From Lodderomyces elongisporus (taxonomy: Eukaryota; Ascomycota; Pichiomycetes; Serinales; Debaryomycetaceae): DNA of 64,000 bases. Positions 56,161 through 64,000 of the stretch are shown piece by piece. The notes below the pieces were generated by a model. The model saw only the letters and a program-made list of their open reading frames with translations. It made no database searches and had not been told where the DNA came from. Made by a program: the position numbers and the translations under genes. Position 1 is the first letter of the stretch. Every line of letters starts with the position of its first letter. Where the stretch lies: assembly GCF_030384665.1 (NCBI RefSeq), contig NC_083677.1:989501-1053500 (forward strand), given 5' to 3'.

Positions 56161-56565
56161 CCCTCCAAAAGCAATTGTATTTCAGTTGTAACATATAAAT
56201 AAGCCTCACTGAGAGTTATTGTATAAACAAATACTTTGTATTAAAATAATAATAATAATAATAATAATCTATAATATGCTATGCTCTAATTATAATAAAG
56301 AATTGATGATTGATGGCTAATGATTGCTAAATTCCCCCCTTGCTCTCTCTCTTGACTTTTTATTTTCTTACTTTGTCTTTTCCCAAATAATGGTATATTA
56401 ACAAATTTTGGCGATGACCATTTCATAACATACTCATGCAAACACGAGGAATTGTGTTACTGTGTCTGTACCTGTGCCTGTGATTGTAAAATTGTAAAAT
56501 TGTAACATTGAGTGCTTGCGTGATTAGGTGATTGTGTGATTGTGTGGGTGAAGTTATCGCCAAAC

Positions 56566-57462
56566 CTATCGTAAAACGTTTTTCCTTCTCAAATAGAATT
56601 TGAAATAAATCAATTGAAGTAATCCACAGACGAGGATCGTGACACACAAGACAATGCTTATCAACGTGTAGCCACTGAAAATTTCTTCATTAGCGTCTCG
56701 CAACTTGAACTCATTTTCCATTAACAACTTTAGTGTCTCGTCCAGTTCAAGTAATTTGTCGACAACTGTTTGTAGATCCATCTCTACAAGCAACATCTTG
56801 GCCTCAAATGACATTGCATTGATTTCTGCTTGTCCCTCCTTTGAATTCTCGTCTTGTAAATACGTGAAATATTGTCTATACATTCCATAATCCGTGCTTT
56901 CAATGTCGTTTTTGATGTTGACAGTCACTTCAAATTCGAATATGCGCGGCTGGAAACTCCACGATAAGTCGCTGTATACATTATCAAAACATACGTGGAT
57001 CATCTTTGTATCCTTTGCAATTTCTTCGACATTGTTATTGCTATTGGCCTTGCCTTCTTCTCGTTTTTCTTCCAAAACAATACTTTTTAAACTCTCCAGG
57101 TTGGTGATGAGTAATTCCACTTCTCTGTTGAACTTGCCAATGTCCTGCTGGTTTCGAAGCGTGTTTCCCTGATCATCTAAAATCAACAAGTTGAGGCTTT
57201 GGGATGTAAATTGCTCAACATTGGAGATGGTGACAAACATTATATCTTTTTTAGTAGTCTCGTAGCTCACGCAGTTTTGCAAATTTTTCAACGAAGATTT
57301 CTTGTCCTTGCTCAGGTTCTTGATTGGTGGTATCATTACTCCAATAGCGTTTGCTGACGGTAGAAGAAGAAGAAAGGCAAACAACATAAATTGGAATAAT
57401 GTTGATCCCAAAGGCATTTGGTTTATTCGTAGCAGTATAAATGCTTTCGTGCAATGTTTCAT
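56566..57462 (-). CDS. p24-family-like (EMP24/GP25L/ERP) type I membrane protein
   Basis: A 298 aa protein with p24 layout. A signal sequence (FQFMLFAFLLLLPSANA, cleavage near residue 39) precedes a lumenal beta-rich GOLD-like domain with two cysteines (NCVSYETT and MIHVCFDNV, the usual disulfide pair), a heptad coiled coil (AKMLLVEMDLQTVVDKLLELDETLKLLMENEFKLRDANEEIF), a membrane segment (YTLISIVLCVTILVCGLLQLIYF) and a short basic tail (KFYLRRKNVLR). The family sorts cargo in COPII/COPI vesicles between ER and Golgi. At 298 aa it is longer than the usual 200-220, with an extra acidic loop, so a divergent member such as the Rrt6 type is possible. ATG 57462 was used; Met16 would shorten the signal sequence. 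Confidence 0.78.
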   Translation of the reverse strand: MKHCTKAFILLRINQMPLGSTLFQFMLFAFLLLLPSANAIGVMIPPIKNLSKDKKSSLKNLQNCVSYETTKKDIMFVTISNVEQFTSQSLNLLILDDQGNTLRNQQDIGKFNREVELLITNLESLKSIVLEEKREEGKANSNNNVEEIAKDTKMIHVCFDNVYSDLSWSFQPRIFEFEVTVNIKNDIESTDYGMYRQYFTYLQDENSKEGQAEINAMSFEAKMLLVEMDLQTVVDKLLELDETLKLLMENEFKLRDANEEIFSGYTLISIVLCVTILVCGLLQLIYFKFYLRRKNVLR

Positions 57463-58835
57463 GGTAGACCTAATAGAGTTTGTTCAAATGTAGAATAAAG
57501 TAACTGACTAAACGAATGTGATTAAAAAAATTTTGAACCCCCTCCCTTAGGTTGAAGATGTCGAAAATAATGAAAAAAAGTAAAAAAAAAAACAAAGCAG
57601 AAAAGAAATGATAAATAGTTATGCCATATAATATCTGTGATAACAAGACGGAAGATTTTTGGATTCGTTCAACTCGGTTGTTTTCTTTTAATTTCCGTTG
57701 GTTTTTTTTTTCTTCCTATTCTTCTTCGTCTTCTTCTTCTCTTTCTTTTTCTTGACTCTAGATCTTGATACTTATGTTAGGCCTGTAACAAGAGGTTATC
57801 AAATGTGAGTGATAGTTGTTGAGACTGAGAGTGGAAGTGGAAGTGGGAGTAAGAGTGAGGCTGAATGTTGGAAAAGATATGACAAAACAAAGACGTGGAT
57901 ATAAATTTCGTTGGTTGTGAAAGTGAAAGAGTGAAAGAGAAAGAGAGAAAAAATAAAAAAATAAAAAAATAAAAAAAATAAAAGAAAAAAAAGAGAAAGA
58001 GAAAAGTGGCAGAATTTTTGGCACTGTTGAACAGATGGTTGTTTTATTTCAGTATCAAAAGAGAACAACATAGAAATATAGACACATTGTTTTCAAATAT
58101 ATATATATATGAAAAATAAAAAAAATGCAGTTATTATTTAGACAGAGTAATTCTTTGGGCCAAAAGTACCTTTATTTATCTATCAATGATAAAATGATAT
58201 ACCTGGAGAATTAATGGAAAAATAAAAACCCACAAGATTTAACTTATAGTTGGTGGAAGTTATTATCACAATCACTGTAAATGGTTTGTTTGTTTGTTTG
58301 TTTGTTTGTTGTCCCATTCTTCAAAATGACCGCGAATTTTTTTCTCTGTTCTTTAATTTCCTTTTGTCATTTTATCTCCGCACCAGTCAATTCTTTAAGC
58401 CCATACTAATTTTTCTTTTTTTTTTTTTATTTAAAAATTTTTGGCCAGCGTGACAAACACGTCTACCATGCTCATAACGCATATAATCCTTTAGTGACGA
58501 AAAGAACAAAAGAAATGGTCTACGTAATTGGGGATAGAATCAAAGTAAAGAGAAAAAAAACAAACAAACAAACAGTAGAGATCCTACCACGTTCTCTGCT
58601 TTCATCTTCCCTTTTGTTCCGGCATTGAACATTTGGTCCAACTTTTCTCCCCCGTCTTCCACCCCAGCCACAGTCTAGTCTAGTCTAGTCTAGCCTACCC
58701 AAACTGTAGACACTTGCCCAAAATCTATATTACTTTTTCTTTCTTTCTATTTACAATCATACTAAATCCCATGTCTCTTTTTTTCTTTCTTTCTTTCTCT
58801 TAAGCTGCAACCACCTCAACTCTAAATTTCACCTT
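57463..58835. other. Long intergenic region upstream of the p24-like gene, 1.4 kb
   Basis: Contents: a pyrimidine tract (57700-57752), GGAAGTGGAAGTG-type repeats (57828-57855), a (AAAAAAT)n run (57949-57985), a (TTTG)n run (58284-58310), a C/T-rich segment with (GTCTA)n at 58673-58694, and T-rich sequence by the MRF1 stop. Open frames (for example 57758-58071 minus, 58250-58453 plus) are translations of these repeats. No gene or RNA is supported. Confidence 0.55.
58284..58310. repeat. (TTTG)n microsatellite
   Basis: About six and a half TTTG units in the p24-like/MRF1 gap. Confidence 0.9.
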
Positions 58836-60014
58836 CTAGTTCGCACCACTGTTCTCTAACATCTCTTGTAATCTTTCCTTATACTCTACTTCCCTCACCT
58901 TGTCGATTATTTCATTCAATTTGTTACCACCCATACACCCCGCAATATCATGCAAACTGAACCCGCATCTATGATCTGTGACTCTATTCTGTGGATAGTT
59001 GTATGTCCTGATCTTGTCACTTCGGTCAGTAGAACTAACTTGTGACGTTCGCATCTGTCTCTGTCGGTTCAACTCCTCAACCCTTTCCTTTTCAGCCAAT
59101 CTAGCACGAAGAATGGCAAATGCCTTGGCCTTGTTCTGTGGCTGTGACCGCTCATCCTGCTGCATAACCATTATCCCAGTAGGAATGTGAACCAATCGCA
59201 CTGCCGAGTCGGTGGTATTGACATGCTGGCCACCCTTCCCACCGGCTCTCATAGTATCAATTCTCACTTCGCCTGGCTTGAATTGCATCTCATCTGCACG
59301 CAATGAGTTTTCGTTGCCATCACTCATCTTTGGAAGTATGATGACCGCAGAAGTTGATGTATGTACCCTACCCTTATTTTCAGTCTCGGGAATCCTTTGA
59401 ACTCTATGCACTCCACTTTCATGCCTCAACACATCATACGCTCCTGGCTGGTTTATACTCAATATGATTTCATTCACAAACCCCGAAGAGTTGGTAGACC
59501 TCGAAATAACCAGTGCGGGCCAACTCTGAATACTGGCGAAATTGAGATACATTTGCATCAAATCGTCAGTAAACAAACTCGCCTCATTCCCACCAACACC
59601 CGGTCTTAGCTCAATCATGCAACCACACTCGGCATACTTCACGGGTGGCAATAGTTTATTGTTCAACTCTTCAATGATTGATGTATACTTTGGCACCAAT
59701 TCCTGCAACTCTTCCTGCGCCTCCGAAATCAAGTCTGGATCCCTTATAGTTGATAGTTCGCGGATCTCCAGTAAAATTCTACTGAATTCATCGTATGTTT
59801 TCAACACGTGTGAATTTCGGTCATATGTGATTTGCAATTCGGGGTCATATGTGTCTAGCTTGGAGCTCAACTGTGCTTGTTCTTCTTGCAACAGGTGCGC
59901 TCGACGGACCAAGAGTGGGTGTAATTGCGGAAGCCCTGAAAGTGTGGTGTGCGACTCTGCATGTTGCAATAGTCGAGAAAAACATGAAAGACGTCTAATC
60001 TGATGACAAAACAT
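58836..60014 (-). CDS. MRF1: Mitochondrial peptide chain release factor 1
   Basis: A 392 aa class I release factor. The presequence MFCHQIRRLSCFSRLLQHAES is basic and amphipathic. Then come the PCRF domain (ELRPGVGGNEASLFTDDLMQMY), the codon-recognition PxT motif (RVQRIPETENKGRVHTS), the GGQ peptidyl-hydrolysis motif (RAGGKGGQHVNTTDSAVRL) and a C-terminal SDKIRTYNYPQNRVTDHR block, all as in bacterial RF1 (stop codons UAA/UAG). It terminates mitochondrial translation. The ATG at 60014 was chosen because it gives the mitochondrial presequence; in-frame codons upstream start only with GTG and read through a GCAC repeat. Confidence 0.95.
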   Translation of the reverse strand: MFCHQIRRLSCFSRLLQHAESHTTLSGLPQLHPLLVRRAHLLQEEQAQLSSKLDTYDPELQITYDRNSHVLKTYDEFSRILLEIRELSTIRDPDLISEAQEELQELVPKYTSIIEELNNKLLPPVKYAECGCMIELRPGVGGNEASLFTDDLMQMYLNFASIQSWPALVISRSTNSSGFVNEIILSINQPGAYDVLRHESGVHRVQRIPETENKGRVHTSTSAVIILPKMSDGNENSLRADEMQFKPGEVRIDTMRAGGKGGQHVNTTDSAVRLVHIPTGIMVMQQDERSQPQNKAKAFAILRARLAEKERVEELNRQRQMRTSQVSSTDRSDKIRTYNYPQNRVTDHRCGFSLHDIAGCMGGNKLNEIIDKVREVEYKERLQEMLENSGAN

Positions 60015-61017
60015 TCTAGTTTTTAAATTGCAAAGATAATGTATAAGCGTTTGTATATGTATACATATACATATTATAATGGTTTTAATGGTCTGAATGG
60101 ATTTAATGCCGGTTGAAAAATTTACAATTGCGCGCGCCAACTTACTTTCTTGCACGCACGCACGCACGCACGCACGCACGTTCTAAGCAGCAGCATTCTC
60201 TGGGACTCTCTCTAGATTCTTCTTTATATGTTTCGCTTGTCATCAACTTCATTATCGTTTTATTTATTAATTTCTTATGTTCTCTTTGGTGGTGGTTGCA
60301 AAAATTAAAAAAAAAGAGGAACAGGATTGTGAAAACCAAGTCATACAAAGAATCCACAACGAAGCAAAGGGAACAAGAAAAAGAAAAAAAAGACAGAGAA
60401 AAGGAAAGAAGGGAAAGAGCTTGATACCTTTTCTATTTCTTCTTTATCTCAATTTTTGTATTCAATCATTTGGTTTTGCAAGGAGGTCTCAAAAGAAGTT
60501 TGTTTAGAAATTTTTTCTGCTTAGTTCCTGAAACTGAATTAAAAAAATGATAGACATTTCGCTTTATAAAAGGAAACTTTAGGTGAAAAGCGTAATTACA
60601 TAGAACGCCTTGTGTTTGCTTGTGCATAATTGTATCTACTAAACTTTTTTTCTCCAATGACCAATCAGAGAGGAAAATATGTTGTTTGTTCAGACATTTC
60701 GTCTGCTAATGTACAGTTAGAATCCAATTCTTAAAAAAAAAAAAGATTGTAGATTTCTTTACATAAAAATGTCAACACGACACAAAAAATCTAGAGAAAT
60801 GAATAGAATCCGTCTAAATGCGGTTTCAATAAAAGTTGCGTGCAAATTCTATTAATCCCGCCACACTGATTTACAATCTTTCCTTCCCTTTTGTTTTCTT
60901 TATTTCTTATTTATTTTTGGTTATACCTTTAAAACATTAATACTCCAACGATTACCATTAACGATTCCCTAACATCATCACTAGCATCATTACCAACAAC
61001 ATAGCTTCAAGCAAGAC
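60015..61017. other. Divergent intergenic region MRF1/TMA17-like, 1.0 kb
   Basis: A GCAC tetranucleotide run (60152-60180), A/G-rich sequence (60300-60420) and a CCAATCA box at 60660-60666 are present, followed by A/T-rich sequence and a CAUCA-rich leader before 61018. No additional gene seen. Confidence 0.55.
60152..60180. repeat. (GCAC)7 microsatellite
   Basis: Seven GCAC units about 140 bp upstream of the MRF1 ATG. This GC-containing repeat contrasts with the AT-rich ones elsewhere in the window. Confidence 0.95.
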
Positions 61018-61413
61018 ATGTCTACATATCCAATACTAACACAGGAGCAATTCAAAGATGCAATCAAAGATATTTCACAGTACGAATTGGAGGCAAAAAA
61101 GGCACAGCAGTTGGCTTTTATATTCAAACTCATAGATACAAATAATGAACTACATAGAGAACTCAGTACAGATGGAAATGATGAATCTTTGTCTCCAGAT
61201 GATGTTAAACTATATAAAGAAACAATTGATGAAAATAAAGAGAGTTTACTGAATCAGATAGAACGTATACATTTGATCAATATAGAATTAGTCAGGCGAG
61301 GGATATTAAGCGAATCAAAGGCAAGTGCTGAAGAAAAGAAATTGCATGATGATGTAAAAAAGCGCACTGAACCAAACGAATCTGCAAACGAAACAGAGGG
61401 AGTCGTTTTATAA
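61018..61413 (+). CDS. TMA17: Proteasome assembly chaperone, Tma17/Adc17-like
   Basis: A 131 aa, highly charged helical protein. The pattern QEQFKDAIKDISQYELEAKK, a short acidic linker (STDGNDESLSPDD), then VKLYKETIDENKESLLNQIERI matches S. cerevisiae Tma17 in order and spacing (EEFKTAISGMSDMEL ... LALYKDSVRENEIVLNNYNERV). Tma17/Adc17 helps pair Rpt3 and Rpt6 during base assembly of the 26S proteasome and is induced by stress. The tail is acidic (PNESANETEGVVL). Recognition is from memory of the yeast protein, with moderate similarity. The gene lies 1.9 kb from RPN6, also proteasomal. ATG at 61018 is the first in frame. Confidence 0.68.
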   Translation: MSTYPILTQEQFKDAIKDISQYELEAKKAQQLAFIFKLIDTNNELHRELSTDGNDESLSPDDVKLYKETIDENKESLLNQIERIHLINIELVRRGILSESKASAEEKKLHDDVKKRTEPNESANETEGVVL

Positions 61414-61561
61414 CTTCGTACAACTGAAATAGTTGAACGACTACAAAACAAATAAGCGTAAACTTGTTTCAATTTTAATATGTATTTACAGAAATATTAA
61501 TTTGTTTATTTACTTGTTTATTTACTTGTTTATTTACTTGTTCATTTATTTACATAAAGTT

Positions 61562-62908
61562 TTATTTTGCAATGGTAGGAGGTTGAGTCTTTTTTCCAAA
61601 CAACTTGTCCAAAAATGGCTTTTCATCCTGAGTGATTGGATCCTCAGGACGTTTCAATACCAACATCCATGTAGTACTCAAATGCGCTCTCTTCTCCTTA
61701 ACAATATCCAAACCAGCGGCATCCACCAACTCTCCTATATCCAAATTCCATCTACACTTCCATGTATCCCATCTCTTGGCAGACCTAAAGTCCAAATGAT
61801 TATTCATAAACTGCCATTTGGAACGACCGTGCTCAAGCAAAACAATTCTTCCGCCTGGTTTCAACAATTTGGACATGTTTTGAAGTACCTTTACAGGATC
61901 CTCATGACAGCAAAGTCCAAAAGCCTCAACAATAGTGTCATATTTCAAATTGTCATCATCACCAGCCATTTGAAGCAAATCCTCTGCTTTACCCTTGGTG
62001 AATGCAACCTTTTTGAAATTGGGAAACTTTTGCGTGAATTTCTCCTGAGCAATTTCAACCATGTTTTGCGCAGAATCAAGAAATGTATAAGTATTGACCT
62101 TGTCCAAAAAGTAGGACATGTAAGGAATATTCCTACCCGTTCCACAAGCAACTTCTAAAACATCGCCATGGATATTGGACATAAGCCATCGCCTCTTACC
62201 ACCCATAAATATCCCTCTTTCTTCCCATTTCACAGCATCATCATACTCTTTAGCCTTAGAGTCGTAAAAATCAGTTGTGTCTTCAGCTTTGACAATTGCC
62301 GAGTTTTCCTCATTAATCTTGTACTGGTTCTCTTCATCAGTAATATTCTTGCTCAAAACTGGCGCCTTAACCTTTTTGCTTCCAAATCTAGCTTGCTTCA
62401 GGTACCACTCTTCCAATTCTTCGGGACTCGGATTGAACATTTCACCATTAAACAAATTTTTTCTTCTAAACTCCTTCCTCATCAACTGATAAATCTTGTA
62501 CTTTTTCGCTTCCAATGGCCTCAACTTATCCTGAGAATTTTGGCTCAATGACTTCATTGCAAGATACTCGTATTCGCTAAGCGAGGATGGATCTTCAGCA
62601 TACTTGGCATGAATCACCTTGAGCTGCTTATCCTCATGGTATCTATCCCGCATGTAGAAATACATGGGGACAAAGGCAACAACAATAGCAGTAAGGTAAA
62701 TCTTGGGCATTGTCTTATCTTGAAAACGACGCGATTGAGTCGTCTCAACAAGTCTCCCAAACCATGATTTGCTAGACTTTGTCTGTTTCGATGATGATGA
62801 TGAATAGCGTGACGACAACGACTGGAAAGTTTGACGACTAGAGGAAATATCTTTCGCAAAGAATGTTCCGCCTACTCGTAGCTGCAGTCTTAACCCTCGT
62901 GAAAGCAT
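61562..62908 (-). CDS. OMS1: Mitochondrial inner-membrane methyltransferase-like protein Oms1
   Basis: A 448 aa protein. A basic Ser/Arg-rich presequence (MLSRGLRLQLRVGGTFFAKDISSSRQ) leads to a single membrane segment (MPKIYLTAIVVAFVPMYFYM) and a SAM-methyltransferase domain with DVLEVACGTGRNIPYM (motif I), DTIVEAFGLCCHEDP and LKPGGRIVLLEHGRSKW. S. cerevisiae Oms1 has this arrangement, suppresses oxa1 defects and is linked to respiratory-complex assembly. Its substrate is not established. The ATG at 62908 was chosen; the in-frame extension upstream begins with GTG and is a poor presequence. It is divergent from RPN6. Confidence 0.9.
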   Translation of the reverse strand: MLSRGLRLQLRVGGTFFAKDISSSRQTFQSLSSRYSSSSSKQTKSSKSWFGRLVETTQSRRFQDKTMPKIYLTAIVVAFVPMYFYMRDRYHEDKQLKVIHAKYAEDPSSLSEYEYLAMKSLSQNSQDKLRPLEAKKYKIYQLMRKEFRRKNLFNGEMFNPSPEELEEWYLKQARFGSKKVKAPVLSKNITDEENQYKINEENSAIVKAEDTTDFYDSKAKEYDDAVKWEERGIFMGGKRRWLMSNIHGDVLEVACGTGRNIPYMSYFLDKVNTYTFLDSAQNMVEIAQEKFTQKFPNFKKVAFTKGKAEDLLQMAGDDDNLKYDTIVEAFGLCCHEDPVKVLQNMSKLLKPGGRIVLLEHGRSKWQFMNNHLDFRSAKRWDTWKCRWNLDIGELVDAAGLDIVKEKRAHLSTTWMLVLKRPEDPITQDEKPFLDKLFGKKTQPPTIAK

Positions 62909-63303
62909 TTTATGGAAAAAAAAATAGGCCACAGTTGCTTGATTATTTCCCTCTTACAAAAGAAATATCCTATAATCGCACATATAAATGATATATTTAT
63001 ATTTATATATATATATATATATATATGTGTATGTGTATATGAAGAAGTATAAAATCACCTGGGCTGAGAAATATCCGCAGACAAAGCTAGAAGTTCTTTC
63101 ATGTACACTTGGTAGCTCTACAAAACAGCAGAACCAATTCAACGAAACAATTGAAGCCTTTCTCAACTGATGGCAAAGTTCAAAAGCTCACGTTAGATTC
63201 AATTATTTAAACCATTAGCAACAACAACAACAACAACAAGGACAACAACAACGACATCGCTATTAATACCACCACTTCAGTTTTATATATCATTACAGTA
63301 AAA
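62909..63303. other. Divergent promoter OMS1/RPN6
   Basis: This 395 bp stretch has a TA microsatellite (62990-63026), the PACE-like GATGGCAAA (63169-63177) and a CAACAA tract (63218-63251) in the probable RPN6 leader. Confidence 0.6.
63169..63177 (+). promoter_or_regulatory. PACE-like element GATGGCAAA
   Basis: It differs at one of nine bases from the proteasome-associated control element GGTGGCAAA bound by Rpn4 in S. cerevisiae and lies 127 bp upstream of the RPN6 ATG, a usual position. In Candida the Rpn4 motif may differ, so this is supportive but not proven. Confidence 0.5.
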
Positions 63304-64000
63304 ATGTCAGAAGCTTTGCTCAATGAAGCAAGAATAGCCGTGAACAATAAGGATTACGAAAAAGCAGTGTCCAAATATGAGCAAATCATTGAAGAGGGAA
63401 AAAAGGAACAGAACACGGCTTCAACTTCATCCAAAAGCCTACAGCTACAAGAACATGCTATTTTAGAATTGGGTAAAGTGTTCAAAACATTGGATCAGCC
63501 TCTGCAACTTGCGAAATTAATCACTGACTCAAGAGAACTCATGGGCAAATTTGCAAAGTCAAAAACTGCTAAGATTGTCAAGACATTGATTGAAGATTTC
63601 GATAATTTGACAGAGGCATTGGACACGCAAATTGAAGTCACAAGACAGTCAATTGACTGGGCAGTGGAGTCGAAACTCTCGTTTTTGAGGCAAAGTTTAC
63701 AATTGAAACTAAGCGAGCTCTTGTATAAAAAACACCAGTACCATGAAGCATTGACATACATCAACAGTTTGCTTACAGAATACAAGAAATTGGACGATAA
63801 GTCTTCTCTTGTCGAAGTGCAATTGTTGGAGAGCAAGATTTATCATGCATTGAGAAATATCGCTAAAGCAAAAGCAGCATTGACGAGTGCGAGGACTTCA
63901 GCAAACTCGATATATTGTCCCACATTACTTCAAGCTGAGTTGGATTGCCAGAGTGGTATATTGAATATGGAAGATAAGGACTACAAGACAGCATTCTCAT
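63304..64000 (+). CDS. RPN6: 26S proteasome lid subunit Rpn6, 5' part only
   Basis: An open frame of 232 codons from ATG 63304 that runs off the window end. It begins MSEALLNEARIAVNNKDYEKAVSKYEQII and shows a helical TPR-like solenoid with the family-specific block LLESKIYHALRNIAKAKAALTSARTSANSIYCP and ILNMEDKDYKTAFS. The full protein should be about 430 aa with a C-terminal PCI domain beyond this window. Rpn6 clamps lid to core and base (contacting alpha2 and Rpt6) and is essential. Confidence 0.96.
   Translation, partial: MSEALLNEARIAVNNKDYEKAVSKYEQIIEEGKKEQNTASTSSKSLQLQEHAILELGKVFKTLDQPLQLAKLITDSRELMGKFAKSKTAKIVKTLIEDFDNLTEALDTQIEVTRQSIDWAVESKLSFLRQSLQLKLSELLYKKHQYHEALTYINSLLTEYKKLDDKSSLVEVQLLESKIYHALRNIAKAKAALTSARTSANSIYCPTLLQAELDCQSGILNMEDKDYKTAFS

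Larger units (their letters stand above)
55256..56565. other. Unusually long convergent intergenic region, 1.3 kb
   Basis: RRP4 and the p24-like gene converge here, yet the gap far exceeds the other convergent gaps in this window (about 0-350 bp). It contains CAATCTT repeats (55357-55390), a TCACGTGA site (55517-55524), a TA run, a G-rich AGGGGGGGGG tract (55747-55765), a purine tract, the hairpin cluster at 56051-56160 and (AAT)n at 56244-56268. Open frames of 60-90 codons are low-complexity. A non-coding transcript is the most plausible unlisted content. Confidence 0.55.

Noticed and set aside
57758..58071. Two overlapping minus-strand frames of 88-90 codons rich in Phe/Ser/Leu
   Set aside because: They are translations of an A/G-rich repeat, with no folded-protein pattern.
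60015..60179. N-terminal extension of MRF1 through the GCAC repeat
   Set aside because: It begins with GTG, and the ATG at 60014 already gives a good mitochondrial presequence.
61036..61042. TACTAAC in the early part of the TMA17-like gene
   Set aside because: It looks like a branch box, but there is no GTATGT donor upstream and the frame across it matches Tma17 without splicing.

Overview
This window looks like a 64 kb piece of a nuclear chromosome from an ascomycete yeast of the CUG-Ser clade (the Candida/Lodderomyces group). The signs are compact intron-poor genes on both strands, an A+T-rich sequence with many microsatellites, leucine coded mainly by TTG/TTA, a tRNA-Ser(UGA) with an intron, a tRNA-Val(AAC), a calmodulin gene split after its ATG by a GTATGT...TACTAAC...TAG intron, and CTG codons where serine fits better than leucine (clearest in a kelch repeat at 367-369). 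The abundance of simple repeats would suit Lodderomyces elongisporus or the C. parapsilosis group, but that is inference; no rRNA or other species marker is present. CTG codons should probably be read as serine throughout.

Layout. 1-8.6 kb: kelch/BTB protein (+), ecto-nucleotide pyrophosphatase (-), tRNA-Ser, ALG1 (+), HOS1-type deacetylase (-). 8.9-17.1 kb: translesion polymerase REV1 (-), calmodulin CMD1 (+, spliced) and two proteins I cannot name. 17.8-36.9 kb: the 9.5 kb VPS13 (+), mitochondrial FMT1 (-), RRN6-like Pol I factor (-), glucosidase I CWH41 (+), bifunctional tryptophan synthase TRP5 (-). 38.1-48.8 kb: Csc1/OSCA-family channel (+) whose stop interlocks with that of a Rad4/Rad34-family repair gene (-), RNase H2 subunit RNH203 (-), a VBA-type 14-TM MFS permease (+), a DMT-type membrane transporter (-). 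50.3-64 kb: tRNA-Val, a 2OG-Fe(II) oxygenase (-), TRM5 (-), exosome subunit RRP4 (+), a p24-like protein (-), mitochondrial release factor MRF1 (-), TMA17-like proteasome assembly chaperone (+), OMS1 (-) and the 5' part of proteasome lid gene RPN6 (+), cut by the window end.

There is no operon-like organisation. Functional themes recur by chance or loose clustering: DNA damage and replication (REV1, Rad4/Rad34, RNH203), mitochondrial translation and biogenesis (FMT1, MRF1, OMS1, TRM5), ER glycosylation (ALG1, CWH41), and proteasome (TMA17-like and RPN6 within 2.5 kb). I found no transposon, CRISPR array or horizontally acquired island.

The material that gene calls do not explain lies between genes. 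The main items are a structured-RNA candidate in an unusually long convergent gap (56051-56160), a cluster of palindromes next to a consensus Gcn4 site upstream of TRP5 (37217-37319), an MCB plus SCB pair upstream of RNH203 (44107-44128), and a CGG-N4-CGG element followed by a T run, resembling the Tac1 drug-response element, upstream of the oxygenase gene (52125-52142).
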